Shown here one piece after another: positions 44,808 to 53,996 of a stretch of 64,000 nt of DNA; the first letter of the stretch is position 1, and every line of letters begins with the position of its first letter. Under the pieces are notes generated by a model. It made no database searches, had not been told where the DNA came from, and worked only from the letters and a program-made list of their open reading frames with translations. The position numbers were made by a program, and so were the translations under genes. Source of the DNA: CAVRCA01 sp965218045 (lineage in GTDB: Bacteria > Pseudomonadota > Alphaproteobacteria > Acetobacterales > Acetobacteraceae); the NCBI GenBank assembly GCA_965218045.1, contig CBDCJX010000002.1, positions 124,001 to 188,000 on the forward strand. The letters are read 5' to 3'.

Positions 44808-46109
44808 ATGAACGAGCAGTCCTCGACCCCCAGCCTGCACCGGTTTTTCGGCGCCCCGCTGGCGGAGACCGACCCCGAGCTGGCCAAGGCGATCGGCAAC
44901 GAACTGCACCGTCAGCAGGACGGCATCGAGCTGATCGCCAGCGAAAACATCGTCTCGCGCGCCGTGCTGGAGGCGCAAGGCAGCGTGCTGACGAACAAAT
45001 ACGCCGAGGGCTATCCCGGCCGGCGCTATTACGGCGGCTGCGTCTTTGTCGACGTGGCCGAGCAGCTTGCCATCGACCGGGCGCGGCAACTATTCGACTG
45101 CGCCTTCGCCAACGTGCAGCCGCATTCCGGGGCGCAAGCCAACCAGGCGGTGTTCCTGGCCCTGCTCAAGCCGGGCGACAGCTTTCTCGGCATGAGCCTG
45201 GATGCCGGCGGACACCTCACCCACGGCGCGCCGGCCAACCTGTCCGGCAAGTGGTTCCGCCCGCTGCACTATGGCGTGCGGCGCGAGGACGGGCTGCTCG
45301 ACTACGAGGCGCTGGAGCGGACCGCGCGTGCCGAGCGGCCGAAGCTGATCATCGCCGGCGGCTCGGCTTATTCGCGGTTCATCGATTTCGCCCGCATTCG
45401 CGCCGTGGCCGATGAAATTGGCGCGCTATTCATGGTGGACATGGCGCATTTCGCCGGCCTGGTCGCCGCCGGCCTCTACCCGAGCCCGTTGCCGCACGCC
45501 CATGTGGTGACCACCACGACGCACAAGACCCTGCGCGGACCGCGCGGCGGCATGGTGCTGTCGAACGATCCGGAGATCGGCAAGCGGATCAACTCCGCGG
45601 TGTTCCCCGGGCTGCAAGGCGGCCCGCTGATGCACGTCATCGCCGGCAAGGCGGCGGCGTTCGGCGAGGCGCTGCGGCCGGAGTTCCGCGCCTACCAGAG
45701 GGCGGTGGCCGAGAATGCCCGCGCCTTGGCCGAGAGCTTGATCGATCAGGGGCTGGCGATCGTCAGCGGCGGCACCGACAGCCACCTGCTGCTGGTCGAC
45801 CTGCGACCCAAGCGGGTGACCGGCAAGGCGGCCGAGGCCAGCCTGGAGCGGGCCCACATCACCACCAACAAGAACGCCATCCCGTTCGATCCGGAGAAGC
45901 CGGCGATCACCTCCGGCATCCGGCTCGGCAGCCCGGCGGCGACCACGCGCGGGCTCGGCTTGGCCGAGTTCCGCGAGCTCGGGCTGATGATCAATGAGGT
46001 GCTGGAAGGGCTGGCCGGGTCGAATGACGGCGCCAATCAGGCGGCGGAGCAGGCGGTCGGTGCCCGCGTGCAAGCGCTGTGCGCGCGTTTCCCGATCTAT
46101 CCCGGATAG
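44808..46109 (+). CDS. glyA: Serine hydroxymethyltransferase
   Basis: The 433-residue fold-type I PLP enzyme interconverts serine and glycine with tetrahydrofolate. IELIASENIVSRAVLEAQGSVLTNKYAEGYPGRRYYGG is the family opening, and the cofactor lysine is in TTTTHKTLRGPRGG. It opens the plus-strand block followed by nrdR and the riboflavin genes. The 143 bp upstream, shared with the divergent monooxygenase, shows no recognisable riboswitch. Confidence 0.97.
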   Translation: MNEQSSTPSLHRFFGAPLAETDPELAKAIGNELHRQQDGIELIASENIVSRAVLEAQGSVLTNKYAEGYPGRRYYGGCVFVDVAEQLAIDRARQLFDCAFANVQPHSGAQANQAVFLALLKPGDSFLGMSLDAGGHLTHGAPANLSGKWFRPLHYGVRREDGLLDYEALERTARAERPKLIIAGGSAYSRFIDFARIRAVADEIGALFMVDMAHFAGLVAAGLYPSPLPHAHVVTTTTHKTLRGPRGGMVLSNDPEIGKRINSAVFPGLQGGPLMHVIAGKAAAFGEALRPEFRAYQRAVAENARALAESLIDQGLAIVSGGTDSHLLLVDLRPKRVTGKAAEASLERAHITTNKNAIPFDPEKPAITSGIRLGSPAATTRGLGLAEFRELGLMINEVLEGLAGSNDGANQAAEQAVGARVQALCARFPIYPG

Positions 46110-46158
46110 GCGCGTCCGAGCTGCCTCGGGTCCGGCGAAAGGCGTGACGGTGGTCTAG

Positions 46159-46614
46159 ATGCGGTGTCCGTTCTGCGGCCATGACGATACCCAGGTGAAG
46201 GACAGCCGGCCGACCGAGGACAGCTCGGCGATCCGCCGGCGTCGCTTCTGCGGCAATTGCGGCCAGCGCTTCACCACTGTCGAGCGGGTCCAGCTTCGCG
46301 AGCTCACCGTGGTCAAGTCGGACGCTCGGCGGGTCGCCTTCGACCGCGACAAGCTCGCGCGTTCGATCCGTGTCGCGTTGCGCAAGCGGCCGATCCAGGA
46401 GGAGCGGATCGAGCGCATCGTCAACGGCATCGTCCGCCAGCTTGAAGCCAGCGGTGAGAGCGAGATCGCCAGCAAGCAGATCGGCGAGCTGGTGATGGAT
46501 ACCTTGCGCGAGGTCGATTCCGTGGCCTACGTGCGCTTCGCCAGCGTCTACCGGAATTTCCGTGAGGCCAAGGATTTCGAGGATTTCGTCGGCAGTCTGG
46601 GCGAGGCGCCCTGA
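46159..46614 (+). CDS. nrdR: Ribonucleotide reductase transcriptional repressor NrdR
   Basis: The 151-residue regulator begins with a zinc ribbon MRCPFCGHDD with RRRFCGNCGQRFTT, followed by an ATP-cone (VVKSDARRVAFDRDKLARSI). It represses ribonucleotide reductase genes when dATP is high. Its stop overlaps the ribD start by one base (TGATG). Confidence 0.97.
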   Translation: MRCPFCGHDDTQVKDSRPTEDSSAIRRRRFCGNCGQRFTTVERVQLRELTVVKSDARRVAFDRDKLARSIRVALRKRPIQEERIERIVNGIVRQLEASGESEIASKQIGELVMDTLREVDSVAYVRFASVYRNFREAKDFEDFVGSLGEAP

Positions 46615-47735
46615 TGAGCGCCGAGGCCGCTGACGCGGCGGCGGCGGATACGGCGCACATGCGTTCGGCGATCGCGCTGGCGCGGCGCGGCATCGGCAAC
46701 ACCGCGCCCAACCCCTCGGTCGGCTGCGTGATCGTCAACGCCGGCCGGGTGGTCGGCCGGGCGGTCACCGCGCCGGGCGGCCGGCCACATGCCGAGCCAC
46801 TGGCCCTGGCGATGGCCGGCGAAGCGGCGCGCGGGGCGACCGTCTATGTCACGCTGGAGCCCTGCTGCCATTGGGGCCGCACCCCGCCCTGCACCGACGC
46901 GCTGATCGCGACGGGCGTTGCCCGGGTGGTGATCGCCGCGCGCGATCCCGACCCGCGGGTCGACGGCGCGGGCATCGCCCGGCTGCAAGCGGCGGGGGTG
47001 GTGGTCACCGAGGGCGTGCTCGCCCGGGAGGCAGAGGAGGCGACCGCCGGCTTCGCCACCCGCATCCGCCTTGGCCGTCCGCTGGTGACCCTCAAGCTCG
47101 CCTCCACCCTTGACGGCAGGATCGCCACCCGCGCCGGGGAGAGCCAGTGGATCACCGGCGAGCCCGCGCGGCGCGCGGCGCACGCGTTGCGCGGGCGGCA
47201 CGACGCGGTGCTGGTCGGCGTCGGCACGGTGCTGGCCGATGATCCCGACCTGACCTGCCGCATCCCGGGCTACCGGCCGTTGCCTTCGATCCGCATCGTC
47301 GCCGACAGCCATCTGCGTTCACCCTTCACCGCCCGCGTGGTGGCGACGGCTGGGCGCACCGCGACGTGGTTGCTGCATCGCGACGGCGCCGATCCGGACC
47401 GGAAACACGCCTTGACCAAGGCCGGCGTGAAACTCATCGAGGTTCCCGGCGGTGAGCTCGGCGTCGATCTCGCCCAGGGTCTGGCCGCGCTGGCCGGACA
47501 CGGGATTAGCCGGTTGCTGCTGGAGGGCGGGGCGAAGCTTGCGGCGGCGGCGCTGCGGGCCGATCTTGTCGATCGGGTGGCCTGGTTTCACGCGCCCGCC
47601 GTGCTCGGCGCCGATGGCTGGCCGTCGGCGCAGGCTTTTGGCGTGGACCGGCTGGCCGAGATGCCTCGGTTCGTCCGCCAGTCGGCGGTGCCGCTGGGCG
47701 ACGACATGCTGACGCTTTTTCGCAGGGCCGCCTGA
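46614..47735 (+). CDS. ribD: Bifunctional riboflavin deaminase/reductase RibD
   Basis: The 373-residue enzyme carries an N-terminal zinc deaminase (GRPHAEPLAL and LEPCCHWGRTPPCTDA) and a C-terminal reductase (LVTLKLASTLDGRIATRAGESQWITG). It performs the second and third steps of riboflavin synthesis. No FMN riboswitch is seen upstream; expression likely depends on the glyA/nrdR transcript. Confidence 0.97.
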   Translation: MSAEAADAAAADTAHMRSAIALARRGIGNTAPNPSVGCVIVNAGRVVGRAVTAPGGRPHAEPLALAMAGEAARGATVYVTLEPCCHWGRTPPCTDALIATGVARVVIAARDPDPRVDGAGIARLQAAGVVVTEGVLAREAEEATAGFATRIRLGRPLVTLKLASTLDGRIATRAGESQWITGEPARRAAHALRGRHDAVLVGVGTVLADDPDLTCRIPGYRPLPSIRIVADSHLRSPFTARVVATAGRTATWLLHRDGADPDRKHALTKAGVKLIEVPGGELGVDLAQGLAALAGHGISRLLLEGGAKLAAAALRADLVDRVAWFHAPAVLGADGWPSAQAFGVDRLAEMPRFVRQSAVPLGDDMLTLFRRAA

Positions 47736-48335
47736 ATGTTCACTGGGATCATCACCGCGCTCGGCACCGTCCGCGAGATCAGCCCGATAGGCGACGGGCA
47801 CGACATGCGACTGGTCATCGCGGCGCCTTGGCCCGATACCGCCGCGATCGCGGTGGGCGCCTCGATCGCCTGCTCGGGGTGTTGCCTGACCGCGATCGAG
47901 CTGGGCGCGGACTGGTTCGCCGCCGACGCCTCCGCCGAGACCTTGTCGCGCACCACGCTCGGCGGCTGGCGGGTCGGCAGCCGGGTCAATCTCGAACGCT
48001 CGCTCCGCTTGGGCGACGAGCTTGGCGGCCATCTGGTCGCGGGCCATGTCGATGGCTTGGGCGAAGCGGTCTCCGCCGTGGCCGAGAACGCCTCGACCCG
48101 CTGGCGCTTCCGGGTGCCGGACGGGCTCGCCCGGTTCATCGCGGCCAAGGGCAGTGTCGCGATCGATGGCGTGTCGCTGACCGTCAACGACACGCAGGGC
48201 GACACATTCGGCGTCAACATCATTCCCCACACCGCCAGCGTCACCACCTTCGCTACATTGGCACCGGGGGGCGGCGTGAACATCGAGATCGACACCCTGG
48301 CCCGCTACGTCGCCCGACTTGCGGAGTTCACATGA
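47736..48335 (+). CDS. ribE: Riboflavin synthase alpha chain
   Basis: The 199-residue protein starts MFTGIITALGTVREI and has two lumazine-binding barrel repeats (SRVNLERSLRLGDELGGHLVAGHVDG is the linker between them). It makes riboflavin from two lumazine molecules. ATG directly follows the ribD stop. Confidence 0.96.
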   Translation: MFTGIITALGTVREISPIGDGHDMRLVIAAPWPDTAAIAVGASIACSGCCLTAIELGADWFAADASAETLSRTTLGGWRVGSRVNLERSLRLGDELGGHLVAGHVDGLGEAVSAVAENASTRWRFRVPDGLARFIAAKGSVAIDGVSLTVNDTQGDTFGVNIIPHTASVTTFATLAPGGGVNIEIDTLARYVARLAEFT

Positions 48336-49474
48336 GCACGCCGCTGCTGACCGCCATCCTGTCCGACTATCTCACCAGCGCCGCCGAGCTGATCGAGGAA
48401 GCGCGCAACGGGCGGATGTTCATCCTGGTGGACGACGAAGACCGCGAGAACGAGGGCGACCTTGTCATCCCGGCGCAGTTCGCCACGCCGGACGCGATCA
48501 ACTTCATGGCCCGGCACGCGCGCGGGCTGATCTGCCTCGCCTTGACCCGCCAGCGGGTCGAGCAGCTTGGCTTGCCGCTGATGAGCCAGTCCAACGGCAC
48601 GCGGCACCAGACGGCGTTCACCGTCTCGATCGAGGCGCGCGACGGCGTGACCACCGGCATCTCGGCGGCCGATCGGGCGCGCACCGTGGCGGTGGCGATC
48701 AACCCCGATTGCAGTCGCGACGAGATCGTCACGCCGGGGCACATTTTTCCGTTGATGGCGCGCGAAGGTGGGGCGCTGGTGCGCGCCGGCCATACCGAAG
48801 CCGCGGTGGACATCGCCCGGATGGCCGGCTTGGCGCCGGCCGGGGTGATCTGCGAGATCATGAACGACGACGGCACCATGGCGCGGCTGCCCGACCTGGT
48901 GGCCTTCGCCCAGCGTCACAACCTCAAGCTCGGCACCATCGCCGACCTGATCGCCTATCGCCGCCGCACCGAGCGGCTGGTCCAACGGGTGGAAGAGGGG
49001 ACGATCGAGCATGTCGCCGGCGGCAGCTGGCGCACCGTCGTCTATGCCAACACGGTGGAATACATGGAGCACGTCGCGCTGATCAAAGGCGACGTGTCCG
49101 AGGGTGCGCCGCCGCTGGTGCGGATGCACGCGGTCGACCTGCTCGACGACATGACCGGCGGGCCGCACTGGATCGGGCTGCACTCGGCGATGCGCATCAT
49201 CGCCGCCGAAGGCCGGGGTGTGATCGTGCTGATCCGCGAGCATCGCAAGACCGCGCTGTCGGAGCGGGTGCGCATGCTGACCACCTCGGCGACCCCGCCG
49301 CGCGAGCTGCGCGACTACGGCATCGGCGCGCAGATATTGCTCGATCTCGGGGTGCGGGACATGACCCTGCTGTCCAACGCGCGCCGCACCTTGGTCGGGC
49401 TGGAGGGTTACGGGCTCAACATCGTCGGTTACCGGCGAATGGACGATCCGGCGCAGGAAAGCGCGGCGCCATGA
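48332..49474 (+). CDS. ribB: 3,4-dihydroxy-2-butanone 4-phosphate synthase with degenerate GTP cyclohydrolase II domain
   Basis: The 380-residue protein has the RibB signature VDDEDRENEGDL near residues 33-44 and HTEAAVDIARMAG, so its N-terminal half should make dihydroxybutanone phosphate. The C-terminal half keeps a GTP cyclohydrolase II skeleton (RDYGIGAQILLDLGVRDMTLLSN), but the zinc cysteines expected in an LxSLRCDCG-type segment are gone: that region reads VDLLDDMTGGPHWIGLHSAM. The second activity is therefore probably absent, and a separate ribA is expected elsewhere. Its ATG overlaps the ribE stop by four bases. Confidence 0.94.
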   Translation: MSTPLLTAILSDYLTSAAELIEEARNGRMFILVDDEDRENEGDLVIPAQFATPDAINFMARHARGLICLALTRQRVEQLGLPLMSQSNGTRHQTAFTVSIEARDGVTTGISAADRARTVAVAINPDCSRDEIVTPGHIFPLMAREGGALVRAGHTEAAVDIARMAGLAPAGVICEIMNDDGTMARLPDLVAFAQRHNLKLGTIADLIAYRRRTERLVQRVEEGTIEHVAGGSWRTVVYANTVEYMEHVALIKGDVSEGAPPLVRMHAVDLLDDMTGGPHWIGLHSAMRIIAAEGRGVIVLIREHRKTALSERVRMLTTSATPPRELRDYGIGAQILLDLGVRDMTLLSNARRTLVGLEGYGLNIVGYRRMDDPAQESAAP

Positions 49475-49953
49475 GCACCGAGGACGCGCCGCTGCCGTCG
49501 GCGCCGCGCATCCAGGGACCGGCGCCGCATTTGCTCATCGTCCGGGCACCGTATTACCGCGACGTGGTGGAGGGCCTGTCGGACGGCGCCGGGCGGCTGC
49601 TGCGCGAGGCTGGCGCCACGTTCGAGGTGCTCGATGTCGCCGGCGCCTTCGAGCTGCCGCAGGCGATCCGCATCGCCACGCGCGGCACCACCCGCTTCGA
49701 CGGCTTCGTGGCGTTGGGGTGCGTGGTCAAGGGCGAGACCGACCACTATGACTTCATCTGCCAGGCGACGATGAACGGGCTGGTGCAGGTGGTGCTACAG
49801 TTCGGCCTGGCGCTCGGCGCGGGATTGCTGACGGTGGACAGCATCGACCAGGGTCTGGCGCGTTCGCGGCGCGATGGCTTCAACAAGGGTGCCGAGGCGG
49901 CGGCGGCGGCGCTGCTGCAGATCGCCGCGGCACGGCGGCTGGGAGCGTCGTGA
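49471..49953 (+). CDS. ribH: 6,7-dimethyl-8-ribityllumazine synthase
   Basis: The 160-residue protein has HLLIVRAPYYRDVVEGLSDG, GAFELPQAIRIA and GCVVKGETDHYDFIC with the catalytic histidine. It condenses dihydroxybutanone phosphate with the pyrimidine intermediate. Start ATG overlaps the ribB stop by four bases. Confidence 0.96.
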   Translation: MSTEDAPLPSAPRIQGPAPHLLIVRAPYYRDVVEGLSDGAGRLLREAGATFEVLDVAGAFELPQAIRIATRGTTRFDGFVALGCVVKGETDHYDFICQATMNGLVQVVLQFGLALGAGLLTVDSIDQGLARSRRDGFNKGAEAAAAALLQIAAARRLGAS

Positions 49954-50480
49954 GCGGCATCCCGAGGGGGGATCTGTCGATGGCTCGAACGACGATGCGA
50001 CGACAGGGCGGCCAGGGGCGGCCCCGGACCGCTTCGCGCGTCGCCGCGGTGCAGGCGCTGTATCAAAGTGAGCAGGGGCAGGACAATCCGGAAGCGGTGA
50101 TCGACCAGTTCGTCCGCCACCGGCTGGGTGAGCTGCCCGGTACCGGCGGGTTCGAGGAAGGGCGGGTTCCGGAGGCCGAAGTCAAATTGTTCGCGCGCAT
50201 CGTGCGGGCCACGGCGCAGCACCAGGACGCGCTCGATCGGATGCTGATCGAGGCACTGCCCGACGAGTGGCCGCTGGCGCGGATCGATCCCGTGCTCCGC
50301 GCGGTGATGCGCGCCGGCGCCACCGAGCTGATGATGGCGGACGGACCGCCGGCACGGGTGGTGATCAACGAGTATCTCGACGTCGCCCACGGCTTCTTCG
50401 TCGGCGACGAGCCGGGCATGGCGAACGGCGTGCTCGACCGGCTGGCGCGGCTGCTGCGCCCGGCCGAATTCACCGCCTAG
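49950..50480 (+). CDS. nusB: Transcription antitermination factor NusB
   Basis: The 176-residue all-helical RNA-binding protein has RVAAVQALYQSEQ and LDRMLIEALPDEWPLARIDPVLRAVMRAGATEL with PARVVINEYLDVAHGFFV. NusB acts with NusE in rRNA antitermination. The GTG here makes a four-base overlap with ribH; an ATG at 49980 with a purine-rich GAGGGGGGA upstream is an equally good start giving 166 residues. Confidence 0.94.
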   Translation: MSGIPRGDLSMARTTMRRQGGQGRPRTASRVAAVQALYQSEQGQDNPEAVIDQFVRHRLGELPGTGGFEEGRVPEAEVKLFARIVRATAQHQDALDRMLIEALPDEWPLARIDPVLRAVMRAGATELMMADGPPARVVINEYLDVAHGFFVGDEPGMANGVLDRLARLLRPAEFTA

Positions 50481-50482
50481 GG

Positions 50483-51442
50483 ATGACCGAGCCCGACCTG
50501 CCGGAGGAGTTCACCCGCATCGCCCGGCATTTTCGGCCGCTCGCCGGGCCCGGCGGCCTCGACCTCGCCGACGACGCGGCGTTGCTGCGACCGGAGCCGG
50601 GCCAGGAACTGGTGCTGACCTGCGACGCCATGGTCGGCGGCGTGCATTTCCTGCCCGACGATCCGCCCGCCCTGGTGGCGCGCAAGCTGCTGCGGGTGAA
50701 CCTGTCCGATCTGGCCGCGAAGGGTGCCGCACCGCTCGGCTACCTGCTGACCGTCTCGGTGCCGCGGGCGACCGAGGATGCCTGGTTCGCCGCGTTCGCC
50801 GGTGGCCTGGCCGAGGATCAGGCGCGCTTCGGCGTTTCCCTGCTCGGCGGCGATACCACCACGACACCGGGACCGATCTCGCTCTCGCTCACCGCCGTGG
50901 GCCAGGTCGTGACCGGTACCGCCATCCGACGGCGCGGGGCGCGGCCGGGGGATGGCGTGTGGGTGACCGGCACGATCGGCGACGGCGCGCTTGGCCTCGC
51001 CGTCGCCCAGGGACGGCTGGAGGATGCATCGGGGTTTCTGCTGCAACGCTACCGGCTGCCCGAGCCCCGGCTGGGCCTGGCACTGGCCGGGATCGTCTCG
51101 GCCGGCATGGACGTCTCCGACGGGCTGGTGCAGGACCTCGGCCATCTGTGCCGCGCCGGTGATCTCGCCGCCGAGATCGAGGCGGCCTTGGTGCCGCTCT
51201 CGCCCGCCGCTCGTCAGGCCGGGCCGGACTGGTTGCCGCATTGCCTCGGCGGCGGCGATGATTACGAGCTGCTGCTGGCGGTTCCTCCTGCCGGCGAAGC
51301 GGCGCTGCTGGAGCAAGTGCGGCGGGCCGGCATGGCTGTCACTCGAATTGGCCGCTTCCTCAGCGGCAAGCCGCGTGTCTTTGTGCGATCGGTGGACGGC
51401 TCCGAGATGCGGCTGCCGCGCGGCGGCTGGAGTCATTTTTGA
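50483..51442 (+). CDS. thiL: Thiamine-monophosphate kinase
   Basis: The 319-residue PurM-fold kinase has LTCDAMVGGVHFLPDD, RKLLRVNLSDLAAKGAAPLGYLL, GGDTTTTPGPISLSLTAVG and SAGMDVSDGLVQDLGHL. It phosphorylates thiamine monophosphate to the diphosphate. The ATG lies two bases after the nusB stop, ending the conserved rib-nusB-thiL run. Confidence 0.96.
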   Translation: MTEPDLPEEFTRIARHFRPLAGPGGLDLADDAALLRPEPGQELVLTCDAMVGGVHFLPDDPPALVARKLLRVNLSDLAAKGAAPLGYLLTVSVPRATEDAWFAAFAGGLAEDQARFGVSLLGGDTTTTPGPISLSLTAVGQVVTGTAIRRRGARPGDGVWVTGTIGDGALGLAVAQGRLEDASGFLLQRYRLPEPRLGLALAGIVSAGMDVSDGLVQDLGHLCRAGDLAAEIEAALVPLSPAARQAGPDWLPHCLGGGDDYELLLAVPPAGEAALLEQVRRAGMAVTRIGRFLSGKPRVFVRSVDGSEMRLPRGGWSHF

Positions 51443-51490
51443 TATGATGCAGCCGTAAAGGCGCTCGGGTCTGGTTCGCAGGGGAAACGC

Positions 51491-52663
51491 ATGAACCGTA
51501 ACGTGTGGCTTCTGTTCTGCTGCCAAGCCTTGATGAACGCCATCATGTCCGGCCAGGTCGTCATGGCGTCGTTGATCGGTCACTCGCTCGCGGTCGACAA
51601 GTCGCTCGTCACCTTGCCGATGGCGATCCAGATGGCCGCGACGATGACGGCCTCGATCCCGGCGGGGATCATCTTCTCGCGCCTCGGTCGCAAGCCTGGT
51701 TTCTACCTCGGCTGCTTCTGTGCCTTGTGCGGCAGCCTGGTCTTCGCGCTCGGCGTCTACAAGGGCAGCTTCGTGCTGTATTGCCTCGGCGCGATTCCTG
51801 GTGGGCTGGGTTTTGGTATCTCGCAGCATCTGCGTTTCGCCGCTGCCGAGGTGGCGGCGGTGGAGGCGCGGCCGAAGGCGATCTCGCTGGTGATGGCCGG
51901 CGGCGTGCTCGCCGCCATCATCGGCCCGGAGATCGTCAAGCGGACCAACGGTCTGCTTCCCGTGACCTTCCTCGGAACCTATGCCAGCCTCACCCTGTTG
52001 CCGCTGCTGACCGCGGCTTTGCTCACGGTGGCTCGCTTGCCGCCGGCGCCGCCGCCGCACTATGTTCGGGTCAGCTTCCGCGCCATCCTGAGCCGGCCCA
52101 CCTTCGTCGTGGCGGTGATCGCCGGCCTGGTCGCGTATGGCACGATGAACCTGGTGATGGCATCGACGCCGCTCGAGATGATGCTGTGCGGCTTCGGCGT
52201 GAACGCCAGCGCCGACGTGATCCGGGCGCATTCGCTCAGCATGTTCCTGCCCGGCTTCGTCACCGGCTGGCTGATCCAGCGCTATGGCGCGCACCAGGTG
52301 ATCTGCTCCGGCGCCATCCTCACCGTGGCTTGCGCGGTGGCGAACTGGGCGATGGGGCCGGTGTATCTGACGTTCTTCGTCGCCCTGATGCTGCTCGGCG
52401 TGGGGTGGAACTTCATGTTCGTCGGCGCGACGGCGCTGCTCTCGACCGTGTACGAGCCGCACGAGCGGATGAAGGTTCAGGCCACCAACGACTTCATCGT
52501 GTTTGGCACCGTCGCCTGCACCGCCTTCGCCTCGGGCTACATCGAGGCCAATGCCGGCTGGCTGACGCTGAACGCGACGATTGTTCCGCCGGTGGCGATC
52601 GCTACCGCGTTGGTGCTGTGGCACCGCGCATCGCGTAGCCGCCTGGTCCCGGTCGCCGGCTGA
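51491..52663 (+). CDS. MFS transporter of unknown substrate
   Basis: The 390-residue protein has about twelve membrane segments and a loop motif FSRLGRKPGFYLG at about residues 63-75, with GVGWNFMFVGATALLSTVYEPHERMKVQ in the second half. It resembles alphaproteobacterial MFS proteins often found next to thiL. CAGGGGA precedes the ATG. A perfect palindrome follows its stop. Substrate unknown. Confidence 0.87.
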   Translation: MNRNVWLLFCCQALMNAIMSGQVVMASLIGHSLAVDKSLVTLPMAIQMAATMTASIPAGIIFSRLGRKPGFYLGCFCALCGSLVFALGVYKGSFVLYCLGAIPGGLGFGISQHLRFAAAEVAAVEARPKAISLVMAGGVLAAIIGPEIVKRTNGLLPVTFLGTYASLTLLPLLTAALLTVARLPPAPPPHYVRVSFRAILSRPTFVVAVIAGLVAYGTMNLVMASTPLEMMLCGFGVNASADVIRAHSLSMFLPGFVTGWLIQRYGAHQVICSGAILTVACAVANWAMGPVYLTFFVALMLLGVGWNFMFVGATALLSTVYEPHERMKVQATNDFIVFGTVACTAFASGYIEANAGWLTLNATIVPPVAIATALVLWHRASRSRLVPVAG

Positions 52664-52664
52664 A

Positions 52665-52690
52665 CCCAGCCTGGCTCGAGCCAGGCTGGG
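52665..52690. terminator. Perfect 26-bp palindrome between convergent genes (probable bidirectional terminator)
   Basis: CCCAGCCTGGCTC is followed at once by its exact reverse complement, forming a 13-bp perfect dyad starting two bases after the MFS stop and eight bases before the bamE stop. There is no T-run on either side, so it may act as a Rho-assisted end or mRNA-stabilising hairpin. Confidence 0.65.
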
Positions 52691-52697
52691 CAGCATG

Positions 52698-53258
52698 TCA
52701 GTAGCGGGTGCCGGTGCGGGTGTCGCTGGCTGGCGCGCCGCCGCCGACCGAGACGCCGCTGCCGGAGCCGCCCAGGCCACCCGGGTTGAACCGGCCGATA
52801 TTGCCGAGCAACTGTTGCAGCGCGGATGCCTCGCTGCCCGGCGAGGGGGTGGTTCGCGACACTACGTCCACCGGGAGTGCGTCCGCCTTGTCGCGCTGCT
52901 CCACGTTCTGCAGCACGCCTTGATCGTTGAACGTCAGCACCACGACGGTCTGGCTGAGCACCCCCTGGGTGCGGCCGATCAGCGGCCGGGTCGTCTCGCC
53001 GATATAGATCCACTGGTTGTCGTTGAACGTCGCCCTGGCGGTGGGAGAGCCGAGCAGGGCGGTCGCGTCGGCGCGCGTCGAGGTGCCGGGTGTGAGCTCC
53101 TTCAGGGAGTAGGCCTCGATCCGGTTACCCCGCACCTGGCTCGGATACTGGAACAGGCTGCAGCCCGACAGCGCCAACCCGGTGGCCAGGAGCACGGTCC
53201 GCAAAGCCGGGCCGATGTGCCCGGACGACCTGGAAGGATGTGGCAGGGTGGTCTGCAC
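52698..53258 (-). CDS. bamE: Outer membrane assembly lipoprotein BamE (SmpA/OmlA family)
   Basis: The 186-residue lipoprotein has a signal peptide with lipobox LALSGC, cysteine at 33. The BamE fold follows: IEAYSLKELTPGTSTRADATALLGSP and NQWIYIGE, then VVVLTFNDQGVLQNVEQRD. It assists beta-barrel insertion with BamA. The C-terminal 50 residues are glycine/serine-rich and unconserved. Start is GTG with GAGGGG ten bases upstream. Confidence 0.88.
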   Translation of the reverse strand: MQTTLPHPSRSSGHIGPALRTVLLATGLALSGCSLFQYPSQVRGNRIEAYSLKELTPGTSTRADATALLGSPTARATFNDNQWIYIGETTRPLIGRTQGVLSQTVVVLTFNDQGVLQNVEQRDKADALPVDVVSRTTPSPGSEASALQQLLGNIGRFNPGGLGGSGSGVSVGGGAPASDTRTGTRY

Positions 53259-53435
53259 GGGACGCGATCCCCTCGTCTGGCGGTCCGAATGGTCACGCGC
53301 GCCGGGGATGTGTGCCGGCGATCCTGATTGACCCGGCGGACCGGTGCGCTATGTCAACAGGCGTGTCATGGCAGGTCTGTCGTGACTGTCAATCGCGGGT
53401 GCGATCGCGCCCAAGCGGCGGGAAAGGTGGGGAGG

Positions 53436-53996
53436 ATGGGTTTCCTCGGGCTGTTACGTCCGGGCCGGCTGGATCGCGCCGGCTTCAGCCTCTACGGCGC
53501 CGCTGTCGCGGCGGGGCGGGAGCCCTATTTCTACACCGAACTCGGGGTGCCGGACACGCTGGATGGCCGGTTCGACCTGGTCGGCTTGCACACCTACCTG
53601 CTGATCCGGCGGTTGCGGGCACTTGCCGCTCCCGGCCCGGCGATCGCTCAGGCGGTGTTCGACGCCATGTTCAGCGACATGGACATCAACCTGCGGGAAC
53701 TCGGCGTGAGCGATCTCAGCGTCGGCAAACGGGTCCGCGCGATGTGGGAGGCGTTCCACGGGCGCGCCCGTGCCTACGACGCGGCCTTCGAGTCGGGCGA
53801 CGGCGCGGACCTCGAGGCGGCGTTGGCGCGCAACGTCTGGCGTGGCGCGGCGGCGCCGACCGAGGCGGTCGCCACCTTGGCGCGCCTGGTGCGGGCGCAG
53901 GCGGCGGCGCTGGAACGGCACGAGCTGGCCGATTTTGCCGCCGGTCGGGCCGGATTCCGCACTGCCCCGGAGGCAGCCTCGGGGGCCGCCGCGTGA
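53436..53996 (+). CDS. Ubiquinol-cytochrome c chaperone (CBP3-like) protein
   Basis: The 186-residue protein has LYGAAVAAGREPYFYTELGVPDTLDGRFDLVGLHTYLLIRRL and FDAMFSDMDINLRELGVSDLSVGKRVRAM, the CBP3/UQCC core. It supports assembly of the cytochrome bc1 complex. The ATG is preceded by a purine run AAAGGTGGGGAGG; in-frame residues further upstream look non-coding. A TTGACC (53328-53333) with a weak -10 sixteen bases later may drive it. It overlaps the DUF177 gene by four bases. Confidence 0.9.
   Translation: MGFLGLLRPGRLDRAGFSLYGAAVAAGREPYFYTELGVPDTLDGRFDLVGLHTYLLIRRLRALAAPGPAIAQAVFDAMFSDMDINLRELGVSDLSVGKRVRAMWEAFHGRARAYDAAFESGDGADLEAALARNVWRGAAAPTEAVATLARLVRAQAAALERHELADFAAGRAGFRTAPEAASGAAA

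Noticed and set aside
46110..46613. FMN riboswitch for the riboflavin genes
   Set aside because: The genes overlap from nrdR onward and leave no room for one.
50477..52780. Minus-strand open frame of 767 codons across thiL and the MFS gene
   Set aside because: It is antisense to two well-supported genes, rich in Arg, His, Gln and Gly as expected from reverse reading of GC-rich codons, with no recognisable motif.
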